A stretch of DNA of 64,000 nucleotides, from the NCBI GenBank assembly GCA_933207985.1, contig OW240916.1:136531036-136595035 (forward strand), read 5' to 3'. Shown here in pieces: positions 12,401 through 22,959 of this stretch. This DNA comes from Pelobates cultripes. Lineage: Eukaryota > Chordata > Amphibia > Anura > Pelobatidae. The position numbers were made by a program, and so were the translations under genes. The notes beneath the pieces were generated by a model. The model saw only the letters and a program-made list of their open reading frames with translations, had not been told where the DNA came from and did not search any database. Each line of letters starts with the position of its first letter. Position 1 is the stretch's first letter.

Positions 12401-13267
12401 ATTGAGGTGGAAGTATTGTCGTAGTGCATTATTGATATTGGCCGTTACTGCGGGATCGTTCAGGAGGAGGTCGTTGAGTTTCCATTGGAAAGATTTCTGG
12501 GGTAGTGTGGGTATGTGCATATCTAACGTTAGGGGTGCATGGTCTGACCAAGTAATTTGGCCATATCTGCTGGACTGGATGAGATGGAGAAATCTATGTG
12601 GGACAAAAAACATGTCCAGTCTGGAATAAGTGTGTGTTACAGTTGAGTAGAAGGAATAATCCTTTGCTGACGGATGAGTTGTTCGCCAGCAATCATAGAG
12701 TTGTGCGCGGTCTAGTATCGTCGTCATTTGTTTCCGTGCCGACACTTGGTATTGGGTCGTATGGGATGTCGTGTCCATCTGAGCGTCGGTTGATAGATTA
12801 AAGTCGCCCCCCATAATTAGTATACCCTCTGCAAATGATTCTATTTGTTTTAGTTGTTTCTTGAGGGTGTGGCATTGACGTCTGTTCGGGAGGTATGTGT
12901 TGACTAATGTCACTGTAGTTTGGCCAATTTGGCCCTTTACCATAAGGAGTCTCCCCGTATCGTCTGTCTTGTGTTCGGTGTAGGTGAATGGGAGATGGGT
13001 CGACAGAAGTATTGCCACTCCCCGTGATTTAGTTGTTTCATAGTCGCTGAAATATCCCGTTGGGAATCTGCGATCTCTGAATGTGGGGGCCATATTTTTT
13101 TTAAAATGTGTTTCCTGGAGGAAGGCTATATCTGCTTTCAGATGGTGAAGTTCGTTGAGTGTCATTTTCCTTTTCTCGGGAGTGTTAAGACCTCTAACAT
13201 TAAGGGTAATGATACGTATGTGTGCCGTCTCAGGGTCCGTTGGTTGTGTGGCGTTAGTGTCTGCCAT
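9403..13267 (-). pseudogene. L1 ORF2 (AP endonuclease + reverse transcriptase), one frameshift
   Basis: The uninterrupted part is 1064 codons (13267 down to 10073). Endonuclease residues are visible: TLNVRGLN (about 21-28), QET (51-53), GGDFN (153-157), SRLDMF (215-220) and SDHAP (241-245). The RT has LGKSPGPDG (about 481-489), YRPISL (544-549), IDAEKAFD (612-619), RQGCPLSP (671-678) and the catalytic FADD (713-716). After the stop at 10073 the frame resumes at +1 with LLSTFYKLRGL and runs to 9403. That part contains a C-x2-C-x8-H-x4-C knuckle (CWKC ... HTWWTC). Restored length would be near 1290 residues. The protein nicks target DNA and copies L1 RNA in cis. The catalytic residues look intact; the frameshift removes the C-terminal domain. 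Confidence 0.9.
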
Positions 13268-15171
13268 TATTGGTGCGAACTCGTCGCGGGGGGAGGTTAT
13301 TTTTAAACTTGGAGAGGTACGGGGATTGTACCTTTGAACTATATACAGTAGATATATGCAGTTTCAACTTGTACTACAGTAAGTTATATGTTGGGATACT
13401 GTTTGGGGGTTTTCCCGTGGTGGACTACCCCGGGCGGATATTCGCCTTGTGGGTAGGTGGTGTGCACCTGGGTTAGGTCAGGTGGACCTAGTGGTGGAGC
13501 TGTTTGTCACCTGGATGATAGTAGGTGAATATTTTTGGTCTTGGCTTCCTTGGGTAGTGTGTGTTTACCTCAGAGCTAATGTCTGCTTGGGGTAAGAATC
13601 CATGAGTGGTAGCGCTTGGCTTGATTGGAGGGGCAATATTTAAAGATGAGACATTCTCGTCTCGGGTGGGGTGCATGGTGGGTCTGGGTTGTAAGGGAGA
13701 TATGGTCTCGTGCTAAATGCCATGGGGGGGAGGTGGTGGTAGTATATATATACTGTGGGGGACGCCGGTGCGTGAGATGTCAGAGGTGTTTATATGGGGC
13801 GTTTGGGTTACCTGGACCGCAGCCCTTCAGGTTGTGGAGGGAACCCTTCTGTTGTGGTCTGGCGCTGTGCATCGTCCTATGGCGTCGGTGTTGCAGTGTG
13901 GTTTCCTGTTTCCGGGTATGAGGAAGGTGGATCCCGTATAATCTATTTGTCACACAAAATACATACATATGTAAGACATTATACATTGAATTTCAGAACA
14001 GTGTATTGGCACAAGAATCTTGAACCCCCTGGGTCGGAATAAGTCCACCGTTCCCATCGAGTAGTATTGTTACTTCCATTTCCCACGTTCTGTCCCCTGT
14101 ACTGTCTGTTTTGCGTTCCCCCGGGTTGTGTGTCGTAGCCGTCGTCTGTGTCTTTTTACGTTAATAATTTTTTTTTTATTATTTTTTTTTTTTAGTTTCT
14201 ACAGTATAGAGAGGGTGCTAGGAGATGATTTACTGCATTTGCAAGGTTAGGGAAGGTCAACACTCGTGGCGTAACATAGTCTGGATGCCGTCACTTTCTG
14301 TCCCTCCATGGCCCCTGGTTACCCTTGTCGTTGAGCAGGCCTGGGGGGGTGGGGTGGGGGGGGCAGTCCTGTCTTAGGATGCTGGAGCCATCCTGTATGG
14401 AATGAAGGGAGTGCGGGTGTGTAAACAGTAGGGGGGGGGGCAGTATGTCTGGTCTGATGTCGGTCCTCAGGGTCTGTTCGTCATCTAGCTGTGCGTATCT
14501 GGGGTAGCTGTACAGTATGAGAACCCGTCACCTTGTCTACAGCAAGGACATACTAAGACATTTGAGGTCATGGATAGTTCGTATATAGTTACTTATCCTC
14601 TCCTTTCGGAACCATGGGGCAACTCGTAGCGGATAGCCGTTTGGAGTATGGGGCGTGCACCCGGCAGTAAAATAGGCAGGGGCACCTTGTGGGTTCGGGT
14701 GAGGCCAGATACCCTAGGACTGTCTATGTAAGTGAAATAGTGAAATAGTTCCCGGCCTTGAGTCTTGTGTATCCCAGGCTCTGGCTGTTGCAGTCCTTCT
14801 TCTCCTCAGGGTGCGATTTAGTGTCTTATGTTGTCCTGTTTGAGTACGTGGAGGGTAGGCTTGTTTGTGGTCGTTGGAGTAGGCGTCGTCTGTCCGATTT
14901 TCGGGGTAGTTCGTCTGTTTGATGGAGGGAAGTCAATGAATATCTCAGGGTGCACAGGGTCCTCCCGGTTAGTGCCGTACATCATCTCCCAGTGTGGTCG
15001 GTAGGGTCTCGTGGATCAGTCCAGCGTAATGCGACGGCTTGGTGTGTACCGGCGTCTAAAGAGGTGTGTTGGTATTGTGGATGGTTCAATCTAGAGGCAT
15101 CGTGGAGGCTTGGGGAAGTGCAGTGGTGACCATATCTTTTCTCTGGGTTGATGTGCGGGATGTCCTGCTGT
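13268..15171 (-). other. long non-coding spacer between L1 ORF1 and ORF2
   Basis: 1.9 kb with no long minus-strand frame. It holds an A-rich run on the element strand (plus-strand T-runs at 14169-14202), G-runs at 14343-14362 and 14430-14440, and scattered direct-repeat-like segments. Known L1 inter-ORF spacers are usually tens to hundreds of bases, so this one is unusually long. Confidence 0.7.
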
Positions 15172-16272
15172 CTAGTGGTGCATTTGGGGAGGATGTTGTG
15201 AGTGATCTCCCGGAGGGTGACCAGCATATTCCGGTCGTCTTCTCTTCGGAGGCTGTTGCCAGGGAGGTCTTTGCTGTTGCCTTGGCATGTTAGGAGTAGG
15301 GGTTGGGCCGTACCAATCTGGGATCCGGACTGCTGTAAGTTCTAGGTCCCGGATGAACACCGGTACGTCCTTAATTGTGGAGATGGTGTAGGTGTTGCCC
15401 CTTGTAGTTACGGTGAGGGAGAATGGGAACCCCCATCTATACCTGATGTTCCTTGAGCGGAGCTGATCTGTGACCGGTTTCAGAGACCTGCGTGCCTGTA
15501 GTGTTAGCCATGAGAGGTCAGGATATATTGCCACTTCTGTTCCGTGGAATAGTAGCGGTTGTTGCGAGTTGCGTAAGGCCTCTAATATTTTGGCTTTGCA
15601 GTCGTAATAGTGTAGACAGCAGATTACATCCCGTGCCATGTCTGCTTGAGATCCCCGCGGGCGCAGGGCTCTATGAGCTCTATCAAAGGCTATTGGCGTT
15701 TCTGTAGGCCTGTCCAGGATCAAGTTGAATAGTTCCTGGAGAACTGCATTGAGATTTTCCCGGTCTTCCTCTGGTATGCCTTTTACCCTTAAGTTATTGC
15801 GCCTTCCCCGGTTGTCGAGGTCGTCGAGGGAGCGCTGCATTGCCGAGTATTGGTCGGTGTGTGCTTCCATTGATTCTGTGATTGTGTTCAGCTGTGTCTG
15901 CATCACATCCCTGTCGTCCTCCAAGGCGGTGACCTTCTGTTTAGTAAGCTGGAAGTCCGCCCCAATGGCGTCTAGTCTCTCCTGGAAGGAGGCTTCTAGT
16001 TTTTGTAGCATCTGTGCCAGGTCCGTTTTGGAGGGTAGGGCCCGAAGCATAGTTTTGATGTCCCCTTCTGAGGATCTTATGGTGTCTTCTGACCCCGTGG
16101 GGCTTGATGGTGGGGAGAGTGTTTGCGGCGAGGCCGGCGTCGTGGTAAGGCCTACCGGGTCTGTTTGCTGGTCGCTTGTGTCCCGGAAAAATTTAGTTAG
16201 GGACCCCGTTTTTCCTGTGGGGGTCTTCCCTGTCGTTTGGTGCCCACTGGCTGCTCGTTTGGGATGTCCCAT
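15172..16272 (-). CDS. L1 ORF1 RNA-binding protein (intact)
   Basis: 366 codons beginning MGHPKRAASGHQ. The N-terminal third is Ser/Thr/Pro-rich and basic. A predicted coiled coil lies at about residues 70-170 (LQKLEASFQERLDAIGADFQ ... ITESMEAHTDQYSAMQRSLD). An RRM-like core follows (RNNLRVKGIPEED at about 155-170, then CCLHYYDCKAKILEALR), then a C-terminal domain with IRYRWGFPFSLTV. The tail is Gln/Pro/Arg-rich. ORF1p binds L1 RNA as a trimer and helps target priming. The length and domain order fit the family. The start is the first in-frame ATG, 98 nt from the element's 5' end. Confidence 0.85.
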   Translation of the reverse strand: MGHPKRAASGHQTTGKTPTGKTGSLTKFFRDTSDQQTDPVGLTTTPASPQTLSPPSSPTGSEDTIRSSEGDIKTMLRALPSKTDLAQMLQKLEASFQERLDAIGADFQLTKQKVTALEDDRDVMQTQLNTITESMEAHTDQYSAMQRSLDDLDNRGRRNNLRVKGIPEEDRENLNAVLQELFNLILDRPTETPIAFDRAHRALRPRGSQADMARDVICCLHYYDCKAKILEALRNSQQPLLFHGTEVAIYPDLSWLTLQARRSLKPVTDQLRSRNIRYRWGFPFSLTVTTRGNTYTISTIKDVPVFIRDLELTAVRIPDWYGPTPTPNMPRQQQRPPWQQPPKRRRPEYAGHPPGDHSQHPPQMHH

Positions 16273-16370
16273 TGTGAATTTTAGTGCCCGATGGCTTCGG
16301 ATTCTATTTCCCTAGCAGAGGAGCTCGTTTAGAACGCGGCCATGCGGCTCGGCTGCTTGCTCCGCCCCCC

Positions 16371-16385
16371 AATGGTGAGGTTTTT
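16371..16385 (+). repeat. L1 target-site duplication, 5'-side copy
   Basis: AATGGTGAGGTTTTT immediately after the element's 5' C/G-run at 16365-16370 (plus-strand CCCCCC). Confidence 0.8.
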
Positions 16386-16704
16386 ATGGTCATTCTGTAC
16401 ACATTATTGCTTTCAATTTTGAATTCCTGCATTGTGATTTTCGTTTTCATTATGTTTAATTTTTGCTTTCATTATATTTCAGCAAGTCTCATGTTTTTAA
16501 ATACATAATATTCATACAATTCGTTAATGACCTTTTTGAAATTTGGGTAAACTACATTAATTTCATTTCCTGAGTTTCTGTGGAGCGAAAAGGTTTACTA
16601 TCTTATGTGTTGATCCCTGTAAAATAATATATTTAATGTATATAATCTCTCAAAGAATGTTTGTTTTTGTCTGATTTGGTAAAAATCATAATAAAAAAAG
16701 AGAA

Positions 16705-17215
16705 CAGACTATAAGCTCATTTTGAGCAAGGCCCTCATTAGACATGTGCAATTCGTTTCGGTACGAATTTAAATTCGGACAAATTTCAGCATATTTGGAT
16801 GCTTCCGAATGTCTGAATTTCGGAAGTGCTGAAGTGCTTCGGATTTCTGAAAAGTGGCAAAACAGGAGAGGGAGGGAAAATTAAGAGAGTGATGGCCGGG
16901 ATCTTACCCTAACCCTACTAGGGGTAGAGGAAGGTTGGGGTTAGCGTATGGTTGGGGGTGGGATTAGGGTTTGGGGGTTGGATTAGGGTTTGGGTAGGTT
17001 CGGGGATTGGGGTTGGGGTAGGGTTAGGAGTTACGGCAATTTTGGAAGTCCGAACAAAATTTTTGCCCATGCACATCCCTAGCCCTCATCTACCTATTAT
17101 TCTTGTGTCATTATGTAATTGTCTCATTTATTGTAAATTCCCCCTTTCATAATATTGTAAAGCGCTGCGGAATTAGTTGGCGCTATATAAATACCAATAA
17201 TAAAAATTTTCATAC
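16705..17215 (+). mobile_element. L2-type LINE 3' end, split by a hAT MITE
   Basis: Left part GACTATAAGCTCATTTTGAG ... GGCCCTCAT, right part CTACC ... ATAATATTGTAAAGCGCTGC and GCGCTATATAAATACC followed by AATAATAAAA. This matches the 3' tail of the other L2-type copies at 21644-21800 and 50015-50096. The MITE at 16739-17081 interrupts it. Confidence 0.7.
16739..17081. mobile_element. 343-bp hAT-type MITE with telomere-like interior
   Basis: An 8-bp duplication GCCCTCAT (16731-16738 and 17082-17089) flanks terminal repeats TAGACATGTGCA and TGCACATCCCTA. The interior (16905-17030) is a degenerate GGGTTAGGGTTT/GGTTGGGG array preceded by CCCTAACCCTA. No transposase is present. 8-bp duplications are the hAT signature. 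Confidence 0.75.
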
Positions 17216-17303
17216 TCCTCAAGATTTTAATCTAGTTTGGCAGCACAAAAGAGAGTCTTTAAACACGGGGTTATGTGGGTCTGTCATTATTGTGCCCTAC
17301 AAC

Positions 17304-17442
17304 AGAAACACTTTGTGCCTTCCAGAAATGTCTCTCCTATATCAGCTCTATGTGTGTCTGAAAAAACTGTATTCCTCAAACCTAGGCACTGTGTACCTTC
17401 TGGAATTGTTTCCCCCACACCCTTCACACTGTGTGTCTGAAC
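17304..17442 (+). repeat. degenerate two-copy tandem repeat
   Basis: Two imperfect copies about 80 nt apart share CACTTTGTGCCTTCCAGAA / CACTGTGTACCTTCTGGAA and end in TGTGTGTCTGAA. No coding meaning is apparent. Confidence 0.45.
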
Positions 17443-18786
17443 CATGCTGCCAGATTATGCCATTTTTACAGGTACAGTTCAATGATTGTATTGTACTGTA
17501 TCCTCATGTCTTCTTTTATAAATTGTGCTGATAATATCATTTTAGAGTAACTTCTTGTATCAGAGCAAGAATATTGTAACTCATTAGCCTAAGCGTTTTC
17601 CTGCACACTAAATAATACATAATTATATGTGTTAACCCTTTTATTACTCAGGGTGTACAACTCATATTTCTTTGCAATATGCTGGTCATCTTCTGCCGTG
17701 AAAAGGTTAAATTAATTGATTAAATACTTTTTATGTTTAATTTTTATTTTGACAGCTATTTCATTATTTTGTGAGTCCAGTATATCAGGAGGTGGCATTT
17801 CCAGAGAGAGGGTGGAGTCTGGTGCCCCACTCTTTTACAACTTCACCAGCCACCACTGCCTGGTACACACTCTAATCTCTGTGGACAAGCTATTGCTAAA
17901 CTACCTCATAATGAGGCAGCCCACCAATACTGTCTGATTGTGTTCATTCAGCCTGGGCACCGATCACAGTAGTGACAAGACTTAGCTGTCATGTAATGCA
18001 TGTCATTAGAATGATTGACTACTACGGTGATCTCTCAGTCTGTGCCTAATGCACTAAAGAGTCAGTTGAAAGTTTTGGATTGGCTGACATTATTAGTCTT
18101 GATAGGAGGTGGGATGGCAATACCGGAACCAGCACAGTGAGAGAGAAAAGGTGAGTAAAACTGCTTTATTTTCTTTAGATTGGCTAGGTCAAGCACATAA
18201 ACATGTGTATTCTTAACATTATAATGTCAGAGTTAGTTTACAAAGGGTATTTAGTGTTAAGAGAATGAAAAAAATGAGTGGTTCTAGTTGTGGTATAAAG
18301 GGTATTTGGAATTATTGGGTTCATGTTTGTATTAAGGGATACATTGTCTGTTTATTCCCCAAGATGAGTTAACTCTAGGCTTAAGGGACAGGTTTTTGTT
18401 TAAGTTTTGGAGGCTTATTTGCAAAGTACCCCCCTCCTATGATTAATAGTAGAACTGCAGGAACTGTTATACAATGAGCATCACTTGGTGCGGTCCTTGC
18501 TCCTCTTGCTAAGCATTTTCTGTGTAAGAGGCTGTTAGTGGCAGATAGGAAGTGATCCCTTTGACTTTCTGTCCAGCCTCACATACAGACACCGGAGGAG
18601 CTGGGACAGCACTGGGTTTTACACTCTCTATAACTGTTCCTACAGCTCTGCCTTCAGACATAGGAAGCTGACTGAACTACAGAGGACGCTGGCCAAGGCT
18701 CCTGATGCTTCTCTCCCTCACCAGCCCACCTAAGCACCAAAAACGCACATGATATGTGCTGGAAATAAGTACCCCTTACAGAACAG
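17443..18786. other. no gene recognised
   Basis: AT-rich sequence without an identifiable gene. A phrase near 18120-18170 (AGTGAGAGAGAAAAGGTGAG) resembles a splice donor but no exon frame supports it. Confidence 0.4.
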
Positions 18787-19187
18787 GTGCTTACTAGCCC
18801 CTCTTATATCTCTTCACAGTTCCATAGGTATGCCCCTTCTCGGTCTCTCCGCTCTGCCCGTGACCTTCTCCTGTCCGCTGCTCGGACCCATACGGCCAAC
18901 TCACGCTTACAGGACTTCTTGCGGGCGGCTTCCTTCCTATGGAATAGCCTGCCTACCGCCATCAGACTCTCCCCTAGTCTTCAATCGTTTAAGAAGTGCC
19001 TTAATACCCATCTCTTTAGGAAAGTCTATGGCCTCCCAGAGTAACCTCTACCTTACATACCTGTCTCTTGTTCTCTCCTAAAGGGCAGCACTCTACTCTC
19101 TCCTCTAGCTCTGCTTCACTCCCACCTTATTTGATTGCTATTTCCTGTCCTAATGTGTTTGATACCCCACCTCCTATGGACTAGAAG
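18787..19187 (+). pseudogene. L2-type LINE ORF2 C-terminus and start of 3' UTR
   Basis: An 85-codon end of a LINE protein with the typical L2/Jockey-superfamily C-terminal signature: RSLRSARDLL, then FLWNSLPTAIRLSPSLQSFK and HLFRKVYGLPE, stop at 19042-19044. The 3' UTR that follows (CTGTCTCTTGTTCTC ... ACCCCACCTCC) is the inverse complement of 24140-24340, a second copy. The UTR breaks off near 19187 and resumes at 21644. Confidence 0.7.
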
Positions 19188-19710
19188 TGTCACGGTGCCT
19201 GATCGGCACTTCAGTGTGACCGCACCTGATTGGTATGGTCACACTATCGCAGTGCCCGATCGGCACCACAGCGTGGCAGCGCCTGATTGGTGCCATCGCA
19301 CTAAAGGAGGGAGAGGTTACGCACCTCACCCCCAGAGCCTCTCCCTCCATGCTGTTTGTGGATCGGCGGCTGGGTCCAGCATTGGGAGGGACGCCGGCTG
19401 CTGCAAGACGGCTCTAATTAATAACGCCGCTCACAATGATGTCAATAGTGACGTGAACGTGCGTGCAGGGTCATGGTTTTTGCCGTGCACGCACGTTCTC
19501 GGGTCATGGGGCCCAAATCAGCCAATAGCATGATTTAATGGGTTATTTAAACCCAAACCTGCAGTTGTTCAGTGCCCTGTCGTGGTTTCCATCCTGTTGG
19601 TTATCCGAGAGAGCGCTCCTGATTCTGACTATTGGTTTTTGATCTCGGCTTGACTTGACTTCCCGTATTTCTGGTATCCCTGACCCTTTTAGCTTTGTTC
19701 TTTACGTATT

Positions 19711-21490
19711 TAGTTGCATAGTTACATAGCTGAAAAAAGACTTGCGTCCATCAAGTTCAGCTTTCCTCACATTTGTTTTATGCGGTTGATTTTGCGACAA
19801 ACTAGGAACAAAATTCCTTCTTGACCCCAGAATAGCAGTCAGATGTATCCTTGGATCAAGAAGCTATTACCCTACATTGAAAAATTATATCCTTGAATAT
19901 TCTGTTTTTGCAAGTATGCATCTAGTTGCTGTTTAAACATCTGTATGGACTCTGATAAAACCACTTCTTCAGGCAGAGCATTCCACGTCCTTATTGTTCT
20001 TACAGTAAAAAAAACATTTTCTTTGCCTAAGACAAAATCTTCTTTCTTCCAGTATAAGCGCATGACCTCGTGTCCTATATAAAGTCGGTTTGTGAATAGA
20101 TTTCCACACAATGGTTTGTATTGGCCCCGAATATATTTGTATAATGTTATCATATCCCCTCTCAGGTGACGTTTTTCTAAACTAAAGAGGTTTAAATTTG
20201 TTAACCTTTCTTCATAGCTAATATTTTCCATTCCTTTTATCAATTTTGTAGCCCGCCTCTGCACTTTTTTTTACTGCCATAATATCCTTCTTTAGAACAG
20301 GTGCCCAGATTTGCACAGCATATTCAATATGTGGTCCGTCTTACCAGTGATTTATAAAGAGGCAAAATGATATTCTCATCCCGAGAATGAATGCCCTTTT
20401 TCATGCATGACAATACCTTTACTGGCCTTAGCCACTGCTGATTGACATTGTACATTGTTGCATAGTTTGTCTATAACAATTCCCAAGTCCTTTTCGTGTG
20501 TTGTTATCCCTAATTCGCTTACATTAAGGATATACGTTGCTTGTGCATTCTTTACGCCAAAGTGCATAACTTTGCATTTTTCAACATTAAATTTCATCTG
20601 CCATTTGAGTCTATCTAAATCCATCTGCAACAAAGTAATATCTTGCTCACATTGTATTACTTTACAGAGTTTGTGTCAAACACTGAAACATGACTTTCAA
20701 TGCTTTCTTCAAGATCATTTATAAACATGTTAAATAGAAGGGGTCCCAGAACAGAACCCCGAGGGACACCACTTGCCACCTCTGTCCAGCTTGAAAAGAT
20801 ACCATTAATGACAACTCTTTGTACTCTATTTTTAAGCCAAAGTTCTACCCAAGAACAAGCATTTTCATCTAGGCTGATTTCTTTGAGTTTGAACACTAAT
20901 CTATTGTATGGAATTGTATCAAATGCCTTGGCAAAATCCAAGTAAATCACATCCACTGCAACACCCTGATCTATACTTCTACTTACTTCTTCATAGAATG
21001 CAATTAAGTTAGTTTGACATGACCTGTGCTTCATAAAACCATGCTGATTTTTGCTGGTAACCATGTTCTTCTCAAGGAATTCTTGAATATTATCCCTTAA
21101 TAACCTTTCAAATACTTTTCCAGCCACAGATGTTAAGCTCACAGGTCTATAATTTCCAGGCAAGGATTTTGAACCCTTTTTGAATATAGGAACCACATCT
21201 GCCTTCATCCAATCCTCCGGAACACTTCCTAAAAGAAAAGAATCTTGAAAGATTAAAAACAGAGGTTCACTTATTTCTACACTTGGTTCCTTAAGTACTC
21301 GTGGATGAATACCGTCAGGCCCTGGAGCTTTGTTTATATTAACTTTCTTTAGTTGCTGCAGCACCTTGTCTTGAGTTAACCAATCACAATTATTCTGCAA
21401 ATTTTTAGCAGCAATCATTTGCACATCTATTGCCATGGGTTCTTCCTTAATATATACGGAGGAGAAATAGTTATTTAAAATTTCTGCCTA
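19711..21490 (-). mobile_element. 5'-truncated CR1/Rex1-type LINE
   Basis: A minus-strand LINE fragment of 1.8 kb. RT motifs are at 20657-21436, with later parts at 20376-20633 and 19872-20264. The 3' end carries the CTATGTAACTATGCAACT tail. The flanks show similar but not identical TTTGTTC..TACGTATT-like strings at 19694-19710 and 21491-21508, a possible duplication. Confidence 0.75.
20657..21436 (-). pseudogene. CR1/Rex1-type LINE reverse transcriptase (broken)
   Basis: 259 codons with KAPGPDGIHPRVLK (finger region), YRPVSLTS, IYLDFAKAFDTIPYNRL (catalytic motif A) and GVPRGSVLGPLLFNMFINDL. The expected FADD box is damaged: the frame reads SVFDTNSVK and stops, so two key residues are lost by deletion or shift. 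The thumb continues in another frame at 20376-20633 (DLDRLKWQMKFNVEKCKVMH) and the C-terminus at 19872-20264 (RTWNALPEEVV). The enzyme would copy LINE RNA at a nicked target; this copy cannot. Confidence 0.8.
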
Positions 21491-21643
21491 TTTGTTCCTT
21501 TCTGTATTCCTGACCTCGGCTCGTGACTTTATTCTATTCCGTTAATTCCGGCCATTCTAAGGCTTGGTAATATGTTGTTACTGTTTGTATTTGTTACGTG
21601 TTTTACTTAATTCTGTGTGCTGGGCCACTGGTTCGTCCTGAAA

Positions 21644-21800
21644 GTAAGCTCGTTTGAGCAGGGTCCTCTTCAACCTATCGTTCCTGTAAGTTTTCTTGTA
21701 ATTGTCCTATTTTTAGTTAAATCCCCCCTCTCATAATATTGTAAAGCGCTACGGAATCTATTGGCATTATATAAATGGCAGTGATAATAATAATAATACT
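21644..21800 (+). mobile_element. L2-type LINE 3' tail (second part)
   Basis: GTAAGCTCGTTTGAGCAGGG through CATAATATTGTAAAGCGC and an (ATA)n tail at about 21780-21797. It completes the copy begun at 18787-19187. Confidence 0.7.
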
Positions 21801-22959
21801 TTGCCTAATGGAAAATAAGGTCCTAATCATGGGTGTTGAATTAGACATAATGGGCATGGTGCTAAAGTTACATCATGACCAGAGCATATTTTGCCTAGCA
21901 GCAAAGAAAAACCACAAACAATCAACCAATCAGAAAAAAGCAAAGTGTATATAGAGGTTGTACACAGTAAGCACCTCCTCTTTCTTTGCCTCTCCAACAG
22001 GACACTGCTGAGTGTGATTTTATATTTTGCTGGTATAATTTAAAATATTTTCACACTGTTTTGCATTGTTCATGATATGTGCTTCTGCATTACATTTATA
22101 TTTCAGTTAATCGGTAGATATCTTTCCTTAATCTGAAGTATTGCCTTACTTGCCTTTCTGGGCCTCTGTGCATAATGCAATCCAGTATGGGGCTGCATTA
22201 TTTCTTTGGGTGCTCCCCTGAGGTGTGTAAGGTAAGACCATTCATGGCATCCAGGCACTCATTGCACCCTCAAACATGGTCCCACATTTGTTCGGACCCA
22301 CAGATTGCTCGGGCACCTTCTTGAATTGCGCAAGTAGCAAGATCTCCGTGGCCATTTTGTTGACAAGATCTCAGATGCCAACATTCAGCAGAATCGAGTG
22401 CAGGAAGAGTTAGTTTTCTGCCGTGAACTCATCCAGGGGATAAACGACTGGCTTTAGTGTGGCTAAGACAGGGAATGCTAACCCTGCCATTGCCCTGAGA
22501 TGTGCAGATAGTCTGCATCTGTGAAACCATTCTATGTGTATCTGCTTGTGGAGATGGTCAATGTTAACCTGATTGTTGGAGATATTCACTATATAGAATG
22601 GAAACATTCTGTACAACTCACTTAGAGAAACTGTTTAAGTCATGCCACTGCCCTGACTATAAACACCTTAAAACATGTATTATACATGTATACTGATATA
22701 CTGTAAGGTTAACCAAATTGTGTTTTATATATATTGTACATGGCAAGGTGAGCCCTTGCTATATGATTCCTAATTTTTGCCTCTCTGCACAGGTTTTACT
22801 CCTAAAACAAGAAAGGATATTGTTTTGCGGTATACTACGGTCTTTATTGAGCCTGTTTGTCAGTCTCTGGCCTAGGGAGAGCCCCAGTCTGCCCTTATTT
22901 TTCCCAATTTCATGTGCCTTATACTCATGGTGCTCCCTTCACAATGAAAGAATCACAGG
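21801..22959. other. no gene recognised
   Basis: No family or exon recognised. A short frame at 22410-22616 (minus) has no splice support. Confidence 0.4.

Larger units (their letters stand above)
8928..16370 (-). mobile_element. full-length L1/Tx1-type LINE
   Basis: A 7.4-kb minus-strand retrotransposon. In order it has a G-rich 5' end at 16370, a 98-nt leader, ORF1 (15172-16272), a 1.9-kb spacer, ORF2 (9403-13267), a 3' UTR to about 8939 and a short poly(A) tail. It is bounded by the 15-bp duplication AATGGTGAGGTTTTT, which on the element strand begins with AAAAA, as expected for target-primed reverse transcription at a TTTT/A site. Only one frameshift is seen in ORF2, so the insertion is probably young. 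Clade placement (L1, AP-type endonuclease plus RT plus C-terminal zinc knuckle) comes from motifs. Confidence 0.9.
19188..21643. mobile_element. insert of about 2.5 kb splitting the L2 3' UTR
   Basis: Sequence foreign to the L2 consensus begins after GGACTAG (AAGTGTCACGG...) and ends at ...CGTCCTGAAA before GTAAGCTCGTTTGAG. Near its left end are about two degenerate copies of a 50-bp unit (CCTGATCGGCAC, CCCGATCGGCAC; 19195-19300). It carries the CR1-type LINE at 19711-21490 as a further nested insertion. Its own class is not clear to me. Confidence 0.5.

Noticed and set aside
16905..17030. Interpretation as a true interstitial telomere from chromosome fusion
   Set aside because: The array is enclosed by hAT terminal repeats and an 8-bp duplication, so it travelled with the MITE.
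22410..22616. Minus-strand 68-codon frame as a candidate exon
   Set aside because: No flanking splice sites in phase and no recognisable protein similarity.
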